This document shows positions 1 through 11,034 of a stretch of DNA of 64,000 bases, in pieces. The notes below the pieces were generated by a model. The model was not told the origin of the DNA. It worked only from the letters and a program-made list of their open reading frames with translations, and searched no databases. Each line of letters begins with the position of its first letter. Position 1 is the stretch's first letter. Source of the stretch: Oreohelix idahoensis (lineage: Eukaryota > Mollusca > Gastropoda > Stylommatophora > Oreohelicidae); contig JAMPIV010011342.1 of NCBI GenBank assembly GCA_024509875.1, forward strand, positions 310,001 through 374,000, written 5' to 3'. The position numbers and the translations under genes were made by a program.

Positions 1-813
1 TGTTTAGTATATTTAGATTGATATTATGTGTAGATGATAATTTGATTTACCTCTCCGCGGTTATTCAAGTAAAAAAAAAAAAATTTGTTGCTAAACACTA
101 GATGACGCAGTGACTTCAGAGAGAGATGTAATGGCTGTGATGGAAGTCAGACATTGGTCTGTTTGTTCGAGCCCCATATTGTGGGTAAACTACTGTCGAT
201 GCCTATATTAAAAGGACGTAACAGTTTACCTTATTCAATGGGGAATTGTTGACCCTTCATTAGGGTGTACTGAAATGGATTGAAGATAAAGTGAAGTTAT
301 TGAATCCAGTCGATTATTTTCAAGTACGTGCCGCTTGGAAGCATTGTATTACAAACGTGAATACATAGATAAAGTATATTTTCGCCATCCTATGGATTAC
401 GGCGGATGATGAGAGGTCAGTCAAAGTCAGGACTTAGGATTTTATATGCACTGTTTACTATGATGCCTCAAATATGAACATTGATGCTTTACTTACGATG
501 TCCTGTCGTATGTTCATTAATACGACTATCATGAGACTATCCGATCTGAACAGTGATAATATATTGACATTTCTCCATGTTTATTAATATGCAAACCATC
601 AATGTCAGAGGATGTATACTCTGCTCGTCTTATCGTATGTCCAACGTTATTGTCAAAATAAACTGTGTAAACTAACCCAAGAGTTCCAGGGTGCTTCATT
701 TGGCACTAGCATTAGTTGACGTGCCCTGTTCATGTTCCTGTTTCTTGACTGCCACATAACCTAATAACATTCGCGTGTCAGCACAAGGTAGTAGCCATTC
801 AACAACAAAAACC
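1..813. other. Unannotated flank
   Basis: I see no convincing coding frame, RNA gene or repeat in this stretch. It lies outside the 3' end of LINE-A, and its last bases (814-822) may be one copy of that LINE's target-site duplication. It could be host intergenic DNA or an old unrecognised repeat. Confidence 0.4.
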
Positions 814-822
814 ACTACTACA
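814..822. repeat. Candidate TSD of LINE-A, left copy (ACTACTACA)
   Basis: The 9-bp ACTACTACA lies just beyond the LINE-A 3' end and recurs at 13147-13155 beside its truncated 5' end. The sequence is of low complexity, so the match could be chance. Confidence 0.4.
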
Positions 823-1792
823 GTTTTAAACTGGTTGTTCGTCCATCACGGGTGATGAAGACCACTCTGTTCATCCAATTATTTAAGAATATGTTAGGTT
901 AGTCTATGGGTACGAAGGTGACTGAAGAGCCCGATGCGGGCCTGGAAAGATCTTGGACAGTGTGGGCAGGGAATGTTTGCTTCATGTGAAGGTTTTATTT
1001 CACGGTCCTTTCTAGCTTGTCTCCGCTGTTCTGCTGCTGCTCTTCTGGATGATTCGCATGCTGCTGCACCTTTACGAAGAGATGTGCGCCAAGCAGTTCG
1101 GTCTTGCGCAGCAGCTTCCCATGTGTCTGGGTTTATGTCAAAGGTTTTCAATGACGTCTTTAACGTGTCTTTGAAGCGCTTCTTTTGGCCACCATGGGAG
1201 CGTTTACCCTTCTGCATCTCACCATAAAAGAGTATCTTTGGCAGTCGATGGTCTGGCATGCGGACTACATGACCTGCCCAGCGAATTTGTGACTGCATCA
1301 GAATAGTATCAATACTAGGGATACCAGCTCTGTCAAGAACGGCGGTATCCGGGATCTTGTCTTGCCATTTGATGTTCATTATCTTCCTGAGACAGACTGT
1401 ATGGAAGTGGTTTAGCTTCTTTACGTGGCGCCTGTATACAGTCCATGTTTCACATGCATATAGCAGCACTGGAAGCACCGCAGCTCTGTATACCTTCAGC
1501 TTTGTCTGTAGACTAATGCCACTTCGATGCCAAACGTTGGTGTATAGTCTGCCAAATGTGCTGCTGGCTTTGGAGATCCTGGTGTTCACCTCATTATCAA
1601 TGACAATGTTCTGGGATAGTGTGCTACCAAGGTATGTGAATCTGTTCACAACATTCAGTTTCTCACCATTAACCTTGATGACTGGCTCAGTATAAACTGT
1701 GCCAGGAGCTGGTTGGTACATGATTTCTGTTTTCTTCGTGTTGATGGTAAGCCCAAAGTTGGCGCAGGCTTCGGAGAATCTATCCACATTAT
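823..1792 (-). pseudogene. LINE-A, 3' part: end of RT ORF with C-terminal C2H2 finger
   Basis: This is the downstream half of a non-LTR retrotransposon ORF whose upstream half lies at 11030-13146. Element 1 separates the two. The frame ends in a TAA at 894-896 and carries the RT thumb, with motifs such as FTYLGSTLSQN and YACETW. It finishes with a zinc finger (CPHC, then SHLRTH) near the C-terminus. Roughly 70 bp of 3' UTR follow, to about 823. LINE ORFs with an AP-like endonuclease, an RT and a terminal zinc finger are common in aquatic invertebrates. The frame looks intact on this side, so the main lesion is the LTR-element insertion. The ORF cannot make a complete product from this locus. 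Confidence 0.85.
1788..1792. repeat. TSD of element 1, left copy (ATTAT)
   Basis: These 5 bp directly precede the left LTR and are repeated exactly at 11030-11034 after the right LTR. The duplication fits inside the LINE-A reading frame, which supports both LTR boundaries. Confidence 0.92.
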
Positions 1793-2937
1793 TGTAACTG
1801 TCTTTTTTCTCTTGTTGATGTGATCCCTGGCCCAAGACAGTATACATGTTGTTAGATGTGTAGTGCGAGCGTATGATGAATTGAGTGTGGGTGCGTATGA
1901 AGGCGCGAATGTGTTTAGGCTCGTATAGATGTAGATCCTGCAACCCATACTCTCACATGCAGTAATCAAGGATGCTTTGACACTGCAGGCATGTTTCAAG
2001 ACATTTATTGACGGGAACACACATAGTATCAACAGGAACAGTCAGTGTAACAAGGTCATGCTGACCTGACATCGATAGGTATACATTTGGCATTCAAAAA
2101 GGTAAACATCAGAATAGACGTGCATGGTCAATAGCAAAGTTCTTCAATAATGACAGTTCGTAGCGTCGCCCTTGGCGTCTCTGACTAAACGCGTCAGATG
2201 CCTTAGTTACTTTGACACACAGGTGCAACTTGGCACTCCCCGCCAATTGCACATATCAGGCTGTAGTATAATAGCCGAAAGCACAGGCCTCGTTCTGACG
2301 TCGGCCGTGTACTTCTGTTAAATAGGTTATCATCAACCCTGCAGTAATACTTATTGTAGATAGAAGTTCCGCCAATCTGCGGCTCCCACAATATATCTTC
2401 GTCACTGGATTTCTGGACAATATAAGACTAACAGTCTTGGATGGCTACCTCGAGCACAAATATATAAGTTCTGAAATGGCGGATCCGTGAACTGCTGTTC
2501 ACCCTAGGTAATCCTTTACATGTTCTGCCACCGAAAAGCGTAATAATGCATAAAGGTCGGTATTACCTGGAAAATGAATCCTCAGAACTAAACAAGGAAT
2601 TCTGTCGTCATCCCGACGCACAGAGATTCACTGGGGAAAACTGCCATAGCAGTTACTTCGAAGATTCTCCCCGAAAAACAATGGACTCTTGGTCCCTTCA
2701 GAAAAACAGGACCTCCCGGCTTCCCGGAAGTATATCTCACTCCCGCTTAAAAAACCTTCCCATAGGCCTACGCCGAACTGTCAACCTCTGACCCTAAAGG
2801 TCAAACACAATGAATGAATAAACAAGGGAAGACAACCCCTAATCAACCTGACATCGCAGGTAAAGACACAATTATACTTATGATACAAACATAAGCAAAT
2901 AACTTGACAGATGACTCCGTCGAAAATGACAGCAACA
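1793..2937 (-). repeat. 3' LTR of element 1
   Basis: This 1145-bp direct repeat matches 9885-11029, with the same length and only a few substitutions. Read on the minus strand it begins TGTTGCTGTC and ends GTTACA, the usual TG...CA form. Short open frames inside are identical in both copies simply because the LTRs are recent duplicates, so they are not annotated as genes. Confidence 0.92.
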
Positions 2938-2960
2938 TTACTACCACCCCCCTGTAAAAA
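2938..2960 (-). other. Polypurine tract of element 1
   Basis: On the minus strand a purine-rich run (CAGGGGGGTGGTAGTAA) directly abuts the TG start of the 3' LTR. This is where plus-strand DNA synthesis would be primed. Long A and T runs follow inside the element. Confidence 0.75.
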
Positions 2961-3371
2961 AAAAAATGCAATTTTTTTTTTTTTTAATATGTTCATGAGC
3001 AAGATAGCACCAGTATCACTTCTGTGCTCATGCAAACAATGAACCTAATATCAGGTACAATAGAAGAGGGTACAAATCATCTCCCAACATAGGAGAAAAT
3101 ATTTCCTTTAAGCCAAACAAACTAAGGGATACCATTCAAGAAACCTAAGTTGCTGGCAATACCAATCATATATCAAACATTACTAAATAATATAATCATA
3201 GCAATATACAAATGTCAATGCTATTTTAGCAACATATCACTGATGGATGGACAAAATGAAATTTGTTAAATTATCTAAACATCATCCAAATACATTTGTA
3301 TTACAACATATTATGATATTAAGGACAGACCTAAGTCTGAAAATATATCAGGAAAAACTAGGACACAAGAT

Positions 3372-6300
3372 TTAACTGGAATCATGTGGGCATCTAGACA
3401 ATATGTCCGCCATCACATTATCCGAACCACGGATAGCTCGCACCGTGAAATGGAAAGGCTGAAGAGCAATAGCATAACGAGTAGATCTCGAGCTCTTCAA
3501 ATCCTTACTTTGCATAGCCGTAAGAGCTTTTTGGTCGGTTTCCATAAAGAAATGCGCGCCCAGAAGGAACCTTTGTAGCTTAAGAATGGACCAAACCATA
3601 GCCAACAATTCACGGTCCAAAACCGAGTAATTCCTTTCTGCCGCATTCAGCTTCCTAGAAATATACATTACAGGATGCAGAGTTCCTGAATATTCCTGCA
3701 TTAGTGCCGCTCCAATGCCAGTGGAAGAGGCATCACTACGAAGGACAAAAGTCTTATCAATCGTCGGTAGTCTTAAGATAGGATGAGATGAGAACAAATT
3801 CTTAACCTGATCCAATGAAGATTGGCATTCTTGGGACCAACGCACCATATTAGGAGAACCTTTTTTCAATAACGTTGAAAGTGGTGCCATAATGGAGGAC
3901 AGATTCTCAATGAATCTTCCATAGAATTGTATCAATCCCAAGAGACTACGCACTTGCTTTTTTGTCTTCGGAACCGAGATATTTAATATCTTTGAAATGT
4001 TTTGGTCCTCTGTCTTCAACAGACCATGACCAACTCGATGACCTAGGAAGGAAATTTCACTAAACCCAACAAAAGCTTTAGAGGGTTTAGCAGTCAAACT
4101 ATGCTCACGTAGAGTAGATAGCAATTCCTTCAGACCCACATAGTGTTCTTCCCAAGTATCGCTGAAAAGACAGATGTCGTCTAAATATGCAATGACATCT
4201 GCACGATCTGATAGAATTCGTCGCATCATGCGCACGAAAGTCGCTGGGGCGTTCATAAGCCCGAAAGGCATAAAATTCCATTGAAACAGACCCCTAGGTG
4301 TCGAAAAAGCAGTGAGAGGTTTGGCGTGTTCCGTCAGTGGGACTTGCCAATAACCTTTCGACAAGTCTAGTTTAGTAAAGAATTTAGCTTTAGAAAGTCT
4401 AATAAGTAGATCATCTAATAACGGCATAGGTTCAGCATCGAACTTCGTAACTTGATTTAATTTGCGATAATCAACGCAAAGACGTATGTTATTGTCTTTC
4501 TTTCGAACAATAACTATCGACGAAGAATAAGCTGAAGTGGATGGTTCAATTATTTGTAGTTGAATCATTTCATCCAATTCTTTCTCGACTTGTGCTTGAA
4601 AATGAATAGGTATTGGGTATGGTCTTACTCTGATCGGATTACGATCAGTAAGTATGATGTCATGTTCTATGACATCTGTGTGTCCAGGAATGTCGGTAAG
4701 GACATCCTGATATGATTGTAACGTAGAGGATACTTGACGTTGTTCCTCAAAAGACAAGTTGGAAGAGACTGTAACGTCTCTCCACGATTCCGTTGAAGTA
4801 AGTGGAATCGTAGGAAGAGGTAAGTTCACGTCAGAAAAAATAGTTTCCTCATCCTGTATAACGGACAGGGATGAGATGTGACCATGTTGAACTGGAGAGT
4901 CGTCCGTCGCCTGGAAAATAGGCTGTAAATAGTCTGGACGTTCAATAAACTCTGTTAACATATTTATATGGAAGGTTTTATGCCTTCCATCCACATCGAC
5001 AATATAGTCGACATCAGAAATTTTCGAGACTATAGTGTATGGACCCTTCCAAGAAATGAGAAGTCTATTCTCTCTTGAGGGCAGTAAGACATATGCTTTG
5101 TCTCCAGGACAAAGTTGACGTAGGCGTCTTTTCTTATTAGCAAATCGCCTAGCTTTTTCTTTCGCAAATTCGGAAGATGAAGTTGCTAACCTGCACGATT
5201 CGATAATCTTTTCTCTAAGAGCTATAACATATTCATATGACGATTGTGTATCATCGTCAATATTATCGGAAGTTATCAAATCGTGTAACAAGGACATTGG
5301 CCCGCGCGGTTGCGCGCCAAAGACAAGTTCGAAAGGAGAAAACCCTGTATGCTCGTTGGGAACCTCTCTATAGGCAAAGAGGACTGCAGGTAAAACCCTG
5401 TCCCAATCTTCAGGATGATCCTCCGTTATCTTGCCAAGTAAGTTCTTTAGTGTCCTGTTAAGACGTTCTACCAATCCATTGGACATTGGATGATAAATAC
5501 TACTGAGAGACCTTTTAATGTCTAGCGTAGCCATTACCTGAGACATAACGTCCGAAATTAACTGAGTGCCGTGATCCGACAGTATTTCTCCGGGGAATCC
5601 CAGACGAGAAAATACGAGCCAAAGAGCATCAGCGATATCGACAGTTGATATGCTCTTCAGAGGAATAGCCTCTGGCCAACGCGTGCACATGTCCACGCAA
5701 GTGAGGATAAATTGGTGTCCTCTGGCTGACTTAATTTTGAACGGACCAATGATGTCTATAGCCATTTTCTGAAACGGCCGAATCGGAATATCTGCAGCCT
5801 GAATAGGAGCAGCATGTCTCGGACCCCTAGACTTGACCTCTTGACAAATTTTGCAAGATCGGCAATAAATTCGGATGTCTTTATTCACGAATGGCCAAAA
5901 GAATGACGCAAGGACTCTAGTTTTAGTTCTGGAAAAACCCATGTGTCCCGCACACTGAGAATCGTGTGCATGCCGAAGAATTAAGGCTCTCATACACTTA
6001 GGCACAAGAATTTGCGAATGCATAGACTTGTCCGAGTGTTGTACCATTCGTACCAATATACCATTCTTCATAGTAATATACGATTTGTGATTCGTATTTT
6101 GATTGGGATCCCCTTTCTTTGCAAGAAGGAAGTATTTCTTCAAAGAAGGATCCTCTTCTTGACGTTTAACAAACGAGTCATGGGAAATCACCAAGTGCTC
6201 GTCTTGGCTATCAACTTCATTACTATTATCAGATGAAGTTGGGGGATTAAGAGCTTGAGCTCTTGTCACCACTGCATTGACCGTTTGAATGTTTTTTTCT

Positions 6301-8318
6301 TCCCAACTAGAAATTTGTTGCGGGGTGCATTCCTTAACCCCATGAATACGACCGATTATAAGATCCGCAATAGGATTAGGAAGAAGACATGCATGGACAT
6401 CTCCTGTGAAGAAAGGAGTGTCAATCCTAATAATAGCAGTAGGATAGCTTTCCATAGTACCACCAAATGTAACACATTTGATTGTTTTTCCAGTGGCACA
6501 GCAAGGATCTATCAGAGACTCCTTAACCCCGACGGTAGTACATCCCGAATCGAAAAGTACTGAGACTAGCCTATCATTTATTAGACCTTTATCTAAGATG
6601 AGAGATCCTCTCCCATCATGCGCAACTGTAGCAGGTAGAGCAGGAAGAGGGTGACCACAACTTAGCGTAGATACAGTTGATGAGTCAAACAATGTTAAGC
6701 ATTGGGGGCATTCAGTTGCTCTCCCAAAATCGAAAGCACAACCAGTGATAGCCCTAGAGTTACCACTATCATTTACTGTATTACAGGCTCCATCAAACTC
6801 TTGTTGCGCAGAGTTTGCCTGTTGGTAAGGTCTTTTCTTGTTAAACCTAGGTCTACCTCGATTATCATTTCCCCTGTAATTATTTTGACTATCATTTCCC
6901 CTGTAATTATTTCGACTATCATTTCCCCTGTAATTATTTCGACTATCATTTCCCCTGTAATTGTTATCATATTGCCTATTGTAATCATCATTCCGGTTTG
7001 AATCCCGGTTTCTAAATTCACCATCGTCATAATCTTGACGTCGAGAATGATTACCTCGAAAATTTGAATAGTTATTATTTGGATAGCCTTTGCGAAAGTG
7101 TCTCAAATTATTACCACTAAAATTACGAGAACTACCATCTTGTCTCCACTGCATAGACGAAGAACCATCATGTGTTGGATTACTCCGCTTCTGAGTGTAA
7201 TTTTGATTACTTCCCCTATTCCAATTTTGTTGAGCACCCTGAAATTTTTTTTTGAAATTAGGGCCATATGGTGTTGCCGAAGCAGCTGGCAACCCTTCTT
7301 TCACTTTAGAATTGCTAACTGTAGCATGGGGATGTGCTGTGGCATACTGACAACAGTATTCCTCCATTTCTTTTAAGTTTTTAGGCTTACGCTCATGAAG
7401 GAATGCAAGAAAAGAATCATTAACAGATGACAAAACCTTATCTCGCAATAATAAGTCCATTAGACCTTCATATGTTTTCTCAATCTGAGACAACTCAACC
7501 CATCGTGTAAATGTACGACGTATCTTTGTAACAAAATCAGAGAAATCTACTCCATTTTCTGGCAACATTGTCCTAAAACGAAGACGATAGTCTTCTTGTT
7601 TTAGTTGATATTTTTTTAGTAATGCTGCCCTGACAACATCATAATTAGTCCTCTCATGTTCGTCTATTGTCATAAGAGTAGTCACTGTGTCACCTGTAAA
7701 AAATGGCATCAGTTGTTCAACATATTTTTCCTTTTTTATGTTATGCGTATCGCACAAAAATTGGAATCTATCTAGATAATCTGCTACGTCATCCTTTAAA
7801 GGATTGAAATGAGGCAATTTAATCCTACTAACAAACTCCCTTGTCGTACTCGAAGTTGTTTGCTGAGCACCCGTACTCGCCAATTTCAATTTCTCTAACT
7901 CCAAAGTTGCGAGTTTTTCATCAAGTTCCATCTTCTGTTTTCTTTCCTCATGTTCCATTTTTCTGATTTCAGCCTCAGCTTTCCTCTCCTCTGCAGCAGC
8001 TTGAGCTTTCCTCTCCTCTGCAGCAGCTTCTTTGTCTAATCTCTTTTGTTCAGCTTCAAATCTCCTTTCCTCCACCTGCATCTGCAATTTCTTTTGTTCA
8101 GCAGCCATATCAGCTTCTCTGTCTAGCCTTTTTTGTTCCGCCGCAGCTTCTCTTTCTAATCTTTTCTCTTCAGCCTGAGCTTTTTTCTCTTCAGCCTGAG
8201 CTTTTTTCTCTTCTGCAGCTAATGCTTTGTCATACTGAGCAACAGCCCATTGTTCTAACTGTTGACCAGTTTTATCAAGGGCTCTCCCTTGTGTAATAAA
8301 GTAGTCCAATGTAGACAT
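3372..8318 (-). CDS. Gag-pol polyprotein of element 1 (gag-PR-IN-RT-RH)
   Basis: This is a single 1648-residue frame. Residues 1-150 are charged coiled coil with KAQAEEK-type repeats. Residues 160-340 resemble a gag core. Residues 400-500 are Asn/Arg/Gly-rich with NNYRGNDSR repeats. A CPQC...CGH motif lies near 540 where a zinc knuckle would be expected. Protease has LFDSGC near 590. Integrase has an HHCC finger from about 783, its first Asp in AIDIIGP near 856 and its Glu in NGLVERLN near 951, followed by a GPY/F module (WKGPYTIV). RT has the YLDD site at about 1381, and RNase H has RSDAS near 1527. I saw no envelope gene. The product would assemble a particle, copy the RNA and integrate the DNA. 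The start is the first ATG of the coiled coil. All catalytic residues I can see are present. Confidence 0.93.
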   Translation of the reverse strand: MSTLDYFITQGRALDKTGQQLEQWAVAQYDKALAAEEKKAQAEEKKAQAEEKRLEREAAAEQKRLDREADMAAEQKKLQMQVEERRFEAEQKRLDKEAAAEERKAQAAAEERKAEAEIRKMEHEERKQKMELDEKLATLELEKLKLASTGAQQTTSSTTREFVSRIKLPHFNPLKDDVADYLDRFQFLCDTHNIKKEKYVEQLMPFFTGDTVTTLMTIDEHERTNYDVVRAALLKKYQLKQEDYRLRFRTMLPENGVDFSDFVTKIRRTFTRWVELSQIEKTYEGLMDLLLRDKVLSSVNDSFLAFLHERKPKNLKEMEEYCCQYATAHPHATVSNSKVKEGLPAASATPYGPNFKKKFQGAQQNWNRGSNQNYTQKRSNPTHDGSSSMQWRQDGSSRNFSGNNLRHFRKGYPNNNYSNFRGNHSRRQDYDDGEFRNRDSNRNDDYNRQYDNNYRGNDSRNNYRGNDSRNNYRGNDSQNNYRGNDNRGRPRFNKKRPYQQANSAQQEFDGACNTVNDSGNSRAITGCAFDFGRATECPQCLTLFDSSTVSTLSCGHPLPALPATVAHDGRGSLILDKGLINDRLVSVLFDSGCTTVGVKESLIDPCCATGKTIKCVTFGGTMESYPTAIIRIDTPFFTGDVHACLLPNPIADLIIGRIHGVKECTPQQISSWEEKNIQTVNAVVTRAQALNPPTSSDNSNEVDSQDEHLVISHDSFVKRQEEDPSLKKYFLLAKKGDPNQNTNHKSYITMKNGILVRMVQHSDKSMHSQILVPKCMRALILRHAHDSQCAGHMGFSRTKTRVLASFFWPFVNKDIRIYCRSCKICQEVKSRGPRHAAPIQAADIPIRPFQKMAIDIIGPFKIKSARGHQFILTCVDMCTRWPEAIPLKSISTVDIADALWLVFSRLGFPGEILSDHGTQLISDVMSQVMATLDIKRSLSSIYHPMSNGLVERLNRTLKNLLGKITEDHPEDWDRVLPAVLFAYREVPNEHTGFSPFELVFGAQPRGPMSLLHDLITSDNIDDDTQSSYEYVIALREKIIESCRLATSSSEFAKEKARRFANKKRRLRQLCPGDKAYVLLPSRENRLLISWKGPYTIVSKISDVDYIVDVDGRHKTFHINMLTEFIERPDYLQPIFQATDDSPVQHGHISSLSVIQDEETIFSDVNLPLPTIPLTSTESWRDVTVSSNLSFEEQRQVSSTLQSYQDVLTDIPGHTDVIEHDIILTDRNPIRVRPYPIPIHFQAQVEKELDEMIQLQIIEPSTSAYSSSIVIVRKKDNNIRLCVDYRKLNQVTKFDAEPMPLLDDLLIRLSKAKFFTKLDLSKGYWQVPLTEHAKPLTAFSTPRGLFQWNFMPFGLMNAPATFVRMMRRILSDRADVIAYLDDICLFSDTWEEHYVGLKELLSTLREHSLTAKPSKAFVGFSEISFLGHRVGHGLLKTEDQNISKILNISVPKTKKQVRSLLGLIQFYGRFIENLSSIMAPLSTLLKKGSPNMVRWSQECQSSLDQVKNLFSSHPILRLPTIDKTFVLRSDASSTGIGAALMQEYSGTLHPVMYISRKLNAAERNYSVLDRELLAMVWSILKLQRFLLGAHFFMETDQKALTAMQSKDLKSSRSTRYAIALQPFHFTVRAIRGSDNVMADILSRCPHDSS

Positions 8319-9884
8319 CTTGTCTAATGAGATCAGAAACCTGAAAAAAAATTAAATAAATTACCTTATCCCACTTCAATGGGAGACAAGTCTGAAATGC
8401 TAGACTTGTATACTCACTTCACTTTATTTTACTGTCTTAGTCTTAGACAAAGACTTTGTATGTTCCTCTTGTTTATAATGTACCCAAAAAATCACTTGAG
8501 TACCTGTGGAAAAAAAAAATTCCCTTATATCCCACTCACTATGGGCACAAGTCTTTTTTATAAAGAACTTGAATATGTATTTCACCTTGTCTCAATCTTT
8601 GTAGATAACAAGTCTTTTATCAAAGAACTTGTATAAATATCTTATATAATAATATTTTATTAAGAAACTCTATATGAAGAGTCTACCTTATCAATAATAT
8701 CAAAACATGACCAAGTATGTGTATGTAGACTGTGCATGACAGTAATGTAGTACAACCAAAAAAAAATACAAAGACAAAAATACAAAACAATACAAATGGC
8801 AACACTGTTTTAACCAAAAATGTGTAGAGAAATACACAAGAAAGGAGAGACCTACAGAATACAAACAAAACAAATCGACAATCAAAACTGAAAAACAGAC
8901 AAAATATTACAAAAACAACGTTAAGTACAATTACATCACAGCTAACATCAATAGCGACCAATTGTCACTAGCAAATTTCCAAATTAAGAAAATTTGCACC
9001 TACAGAACGCTTACAGTAAGCCTCGATCAAGTGGCATATTTACCGTAAGACCCACCAACCGAAAAACCCGCAGAAAAATACACAAAAACAGTAGAAGTAA
9101 CATAATATAGCAATCAATTTCAATGTGTTGCAGAACAAGTTCAGTCACAGCTGAAACTAAAATAAATTCCTTGCTCCTTGCGAACACAGAAACGAAATGT
9201 CAAACGCGCACTGAACGTCAAATCCACTGTAACATAAAGTGGTATTCACGAACCAAAGTTACTATGACCTTCTCAAATTAGGGCTTGCACATTGAATGTT
9301 TACCATTTCCACGTACTGTTTACAAACACTTGACCTCCAACAATGTAGCTTGAATGCTCTGACCTAGAAAAGTCTGTTGTTGAATGAAACGTGTAACAAC
9401 CAGCAGTACTGTTTACAATAGGAACCCGCCTTCTATGCAGTTATGGTCCACGTAGCAAATGCCTAGTAGTTAACTTCAGTACATGTCTTGTTATGCTTTA
9501 TGTAGCATTATAATATAAATGCTCGTACTGTTTATTTGTGTCAACCGTTGATGACCTATATCTGTCCTGTTGTAGCCAAAACTTGCAAGTGTAGAATTAG
9601 CGCTGTGTGTTACGGCTGTCCCGTGTGTAGCTTAGACCCACAGATCAGAAGTGTAATGTGTACTTGTCCTTCTTGTAACTTTCTCGACAAAACTGGAGAC
9701 ATCATACATGTAACAGCCAACCAGGAATGTAAATTTCTGGATCCATAAATGTCAACAATAATGTCAAATGCTCGCTCTGTTCTTTTTAAACCCACAGATC
9801 TGGTCCATCAGAAATGTAAGTTTCTAGGCCACATTGGCGACAAGAAATGTATCATAAGAGCCCACGTAACTGGTCCACCAGAAA
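8319..9884 (-). other. Untranslated leader of element 1
   Basis: About 1.57 kb lies between the 5' LTR and the gag start. The part near gag (8390-8700) has imperfect repeats around ACAAGTCT and AAGAACTTGTA. I found no credible ORF. A primer-binding candidate sits 3 nt inside the LTR at 9870-9881. Confidence 0.7.
9870..9881 (-). promoter_or_regulatory. Candidate primer-binding site of element 1
   Basis: On the minus strand this reads CTGGTGGACCAG, 3 nt after the LTR end. It contains the TGG expected of a site pairing with a tRNA CCA end, and it is also an inverted repeat. Element 2 has the related CTGGTAGGCCAG in the same place. The primer is not identified. Confidence 0.45.
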
Positions 9885-11029
9885 TGTAACTGTCTTTTTT
9901 TCTTTGTTGATGTGATCACTGGCCCAAGACAGTATACATGTTGTTAGATGTGTAGTGCGAGCGTATGATGAATTGAGTGTGGGTGCGAATGAAGGCGCGA
10001 ATGTGTTTAGGCTCGTATAGATGTAGATCCTGCAACCCATACTCTCACATGCAGTAATCAAGGATGCTTTGACACTGCAGGCATGTTTCAAGACATTTAT
10101 TGACGGGAACACACATAGTATCAACAGGAACAGTCAGTGTAACAAGGTCATGCTGACCTGACATCGATAGGTATACATTTGGCATTCAAAAAGGTAAACA
10201 TCAGAATAGACGTGCATGGTCAATAGCAAAGTTCTTCAATAATGACAGTTCGTAGCGTCGCCCTTGGCGTCTCTGACTAAACGCGTCAGATGCCTTAGTT
10301 ACTTTGACACACAGGTGCAACTTGGCACTCCCCGCCAATTGCACATATCAGGCTGTAGTATAATAGCCGAAAGCACAGGCCTCGTTCTGACGTCGGCCGT
10401 GTACTTCTGTTAAATAGGTTATCATCAACCCTGCAGTAATACTTATTGTAGATAGAAGTTCCGCCAATCTGCGGCTCCCACAATATATCTTCGTCACTGG
10501 ATTTCTGGACAATATAAGACTAACAGTCTTGGATGGCTACCTCGAGCACAAATATATAAGTTCTGAAATGGCGGATCCGTGAACTGCTGTTCACCCTAGG
10601 TAATCCTTTACATGTTCTGCCACCGAAAAGCGTAATAATGCATAAAGGTCGGTATTACCTGGAAAATGAATCCTCAGAACTAAACAAGGAATTCTGTCGT
10701 CATCCCGACGCACAGAGATTCACTGGGGAAAACTGCCATAGCAGTTACTTCGAAGATTCTCCCCGAAAAACAATGGACTCTTGGTCCCTTCAGAAAAACA
10801 GGACCTCCCGGCTTCCCGGAAGTATATCTCACTCCCGCTTAAAAAACCTTCCCATAGGCCTACGCCGAACTGTCAACCTCTGACCCTAAAGGTCAAACAC
10901 AATGAATGAATAAACAAGGGAAGACAACCCCTAATCAACCTGACATCGCAGGTAAAGACACAATTATTCTTATGATACAAACATAAGCAAATAACTTGAC
11001 AGATGACTCCGTCGAAAATGACAGCAACA
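9885..11029 (-). repeat. 5' LTR of element 1
   Basis: This is the 1145-bp partner of 1793-2937. It lies upstream of gag in element orientation and should therefore carry the promoter and RNA start. I did not assign a TATA box or R boundary with confidence. Confidence 0.92.
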
Positions 11030-11034
11030 ATTAT
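11030..11034. repeat. TSD of element 1, right copy (ATTAT)
   Basis: This is an exact repeat of 1788-1792, immediately outside the right LTR. Confidence 0.92.

Larger units (their letters stand above)
1793..11029 (-). mobile_element. Element 1: Gmr1-like Ty3/gypsy LTR retrotransposon, nearly intact
   Basis: The element is 9237 bp, on the minus strand. It has two 1145-bp LTRs, a 1.57-kb leader, one uninterrupted gag-pol ORF of 1648 codons, a purine-rich tract before the 3' LTR and 5-bp ATTAT duplications. The pol order is protease, integrase, RT, RNase H. That is the copia-like order known for the Gmr1 group of Ty3/gypsy elements (first described in cod) and not the usual gypsy order. The LTRs differ at only a handful of places, so insertion was recent. 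The long open frame suggests it could have been active until recently. It sits inside LINE-A and separates that LINE's RT domain. Confidence 0.92.

Noticed and set aside
934..1695. Plus-strand open frames opposite LINE-A
   Set aside because: They are antisense shadows of the RT frame on the minus strand, which has recognisable motifs.
2203..2791. Short frames repeated at 10295-10883
   Set aside because: They recur only because both lie in the two LTRs of element 1. No domain or coding signal is visible.
4900..5140. Chromodomain at the integrase C-terminus
   Set aside because: The WKGPYTIV module is a GPY/F domain. No chromodomain-like sequence follows before RT.
3372..11029. Envelope gene in element 1 or 2
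   Set aside because: Nothing lies between RNase H and the 3' LTR except non-coding AT-rich sequence, so I do not call them retrovirus-like.
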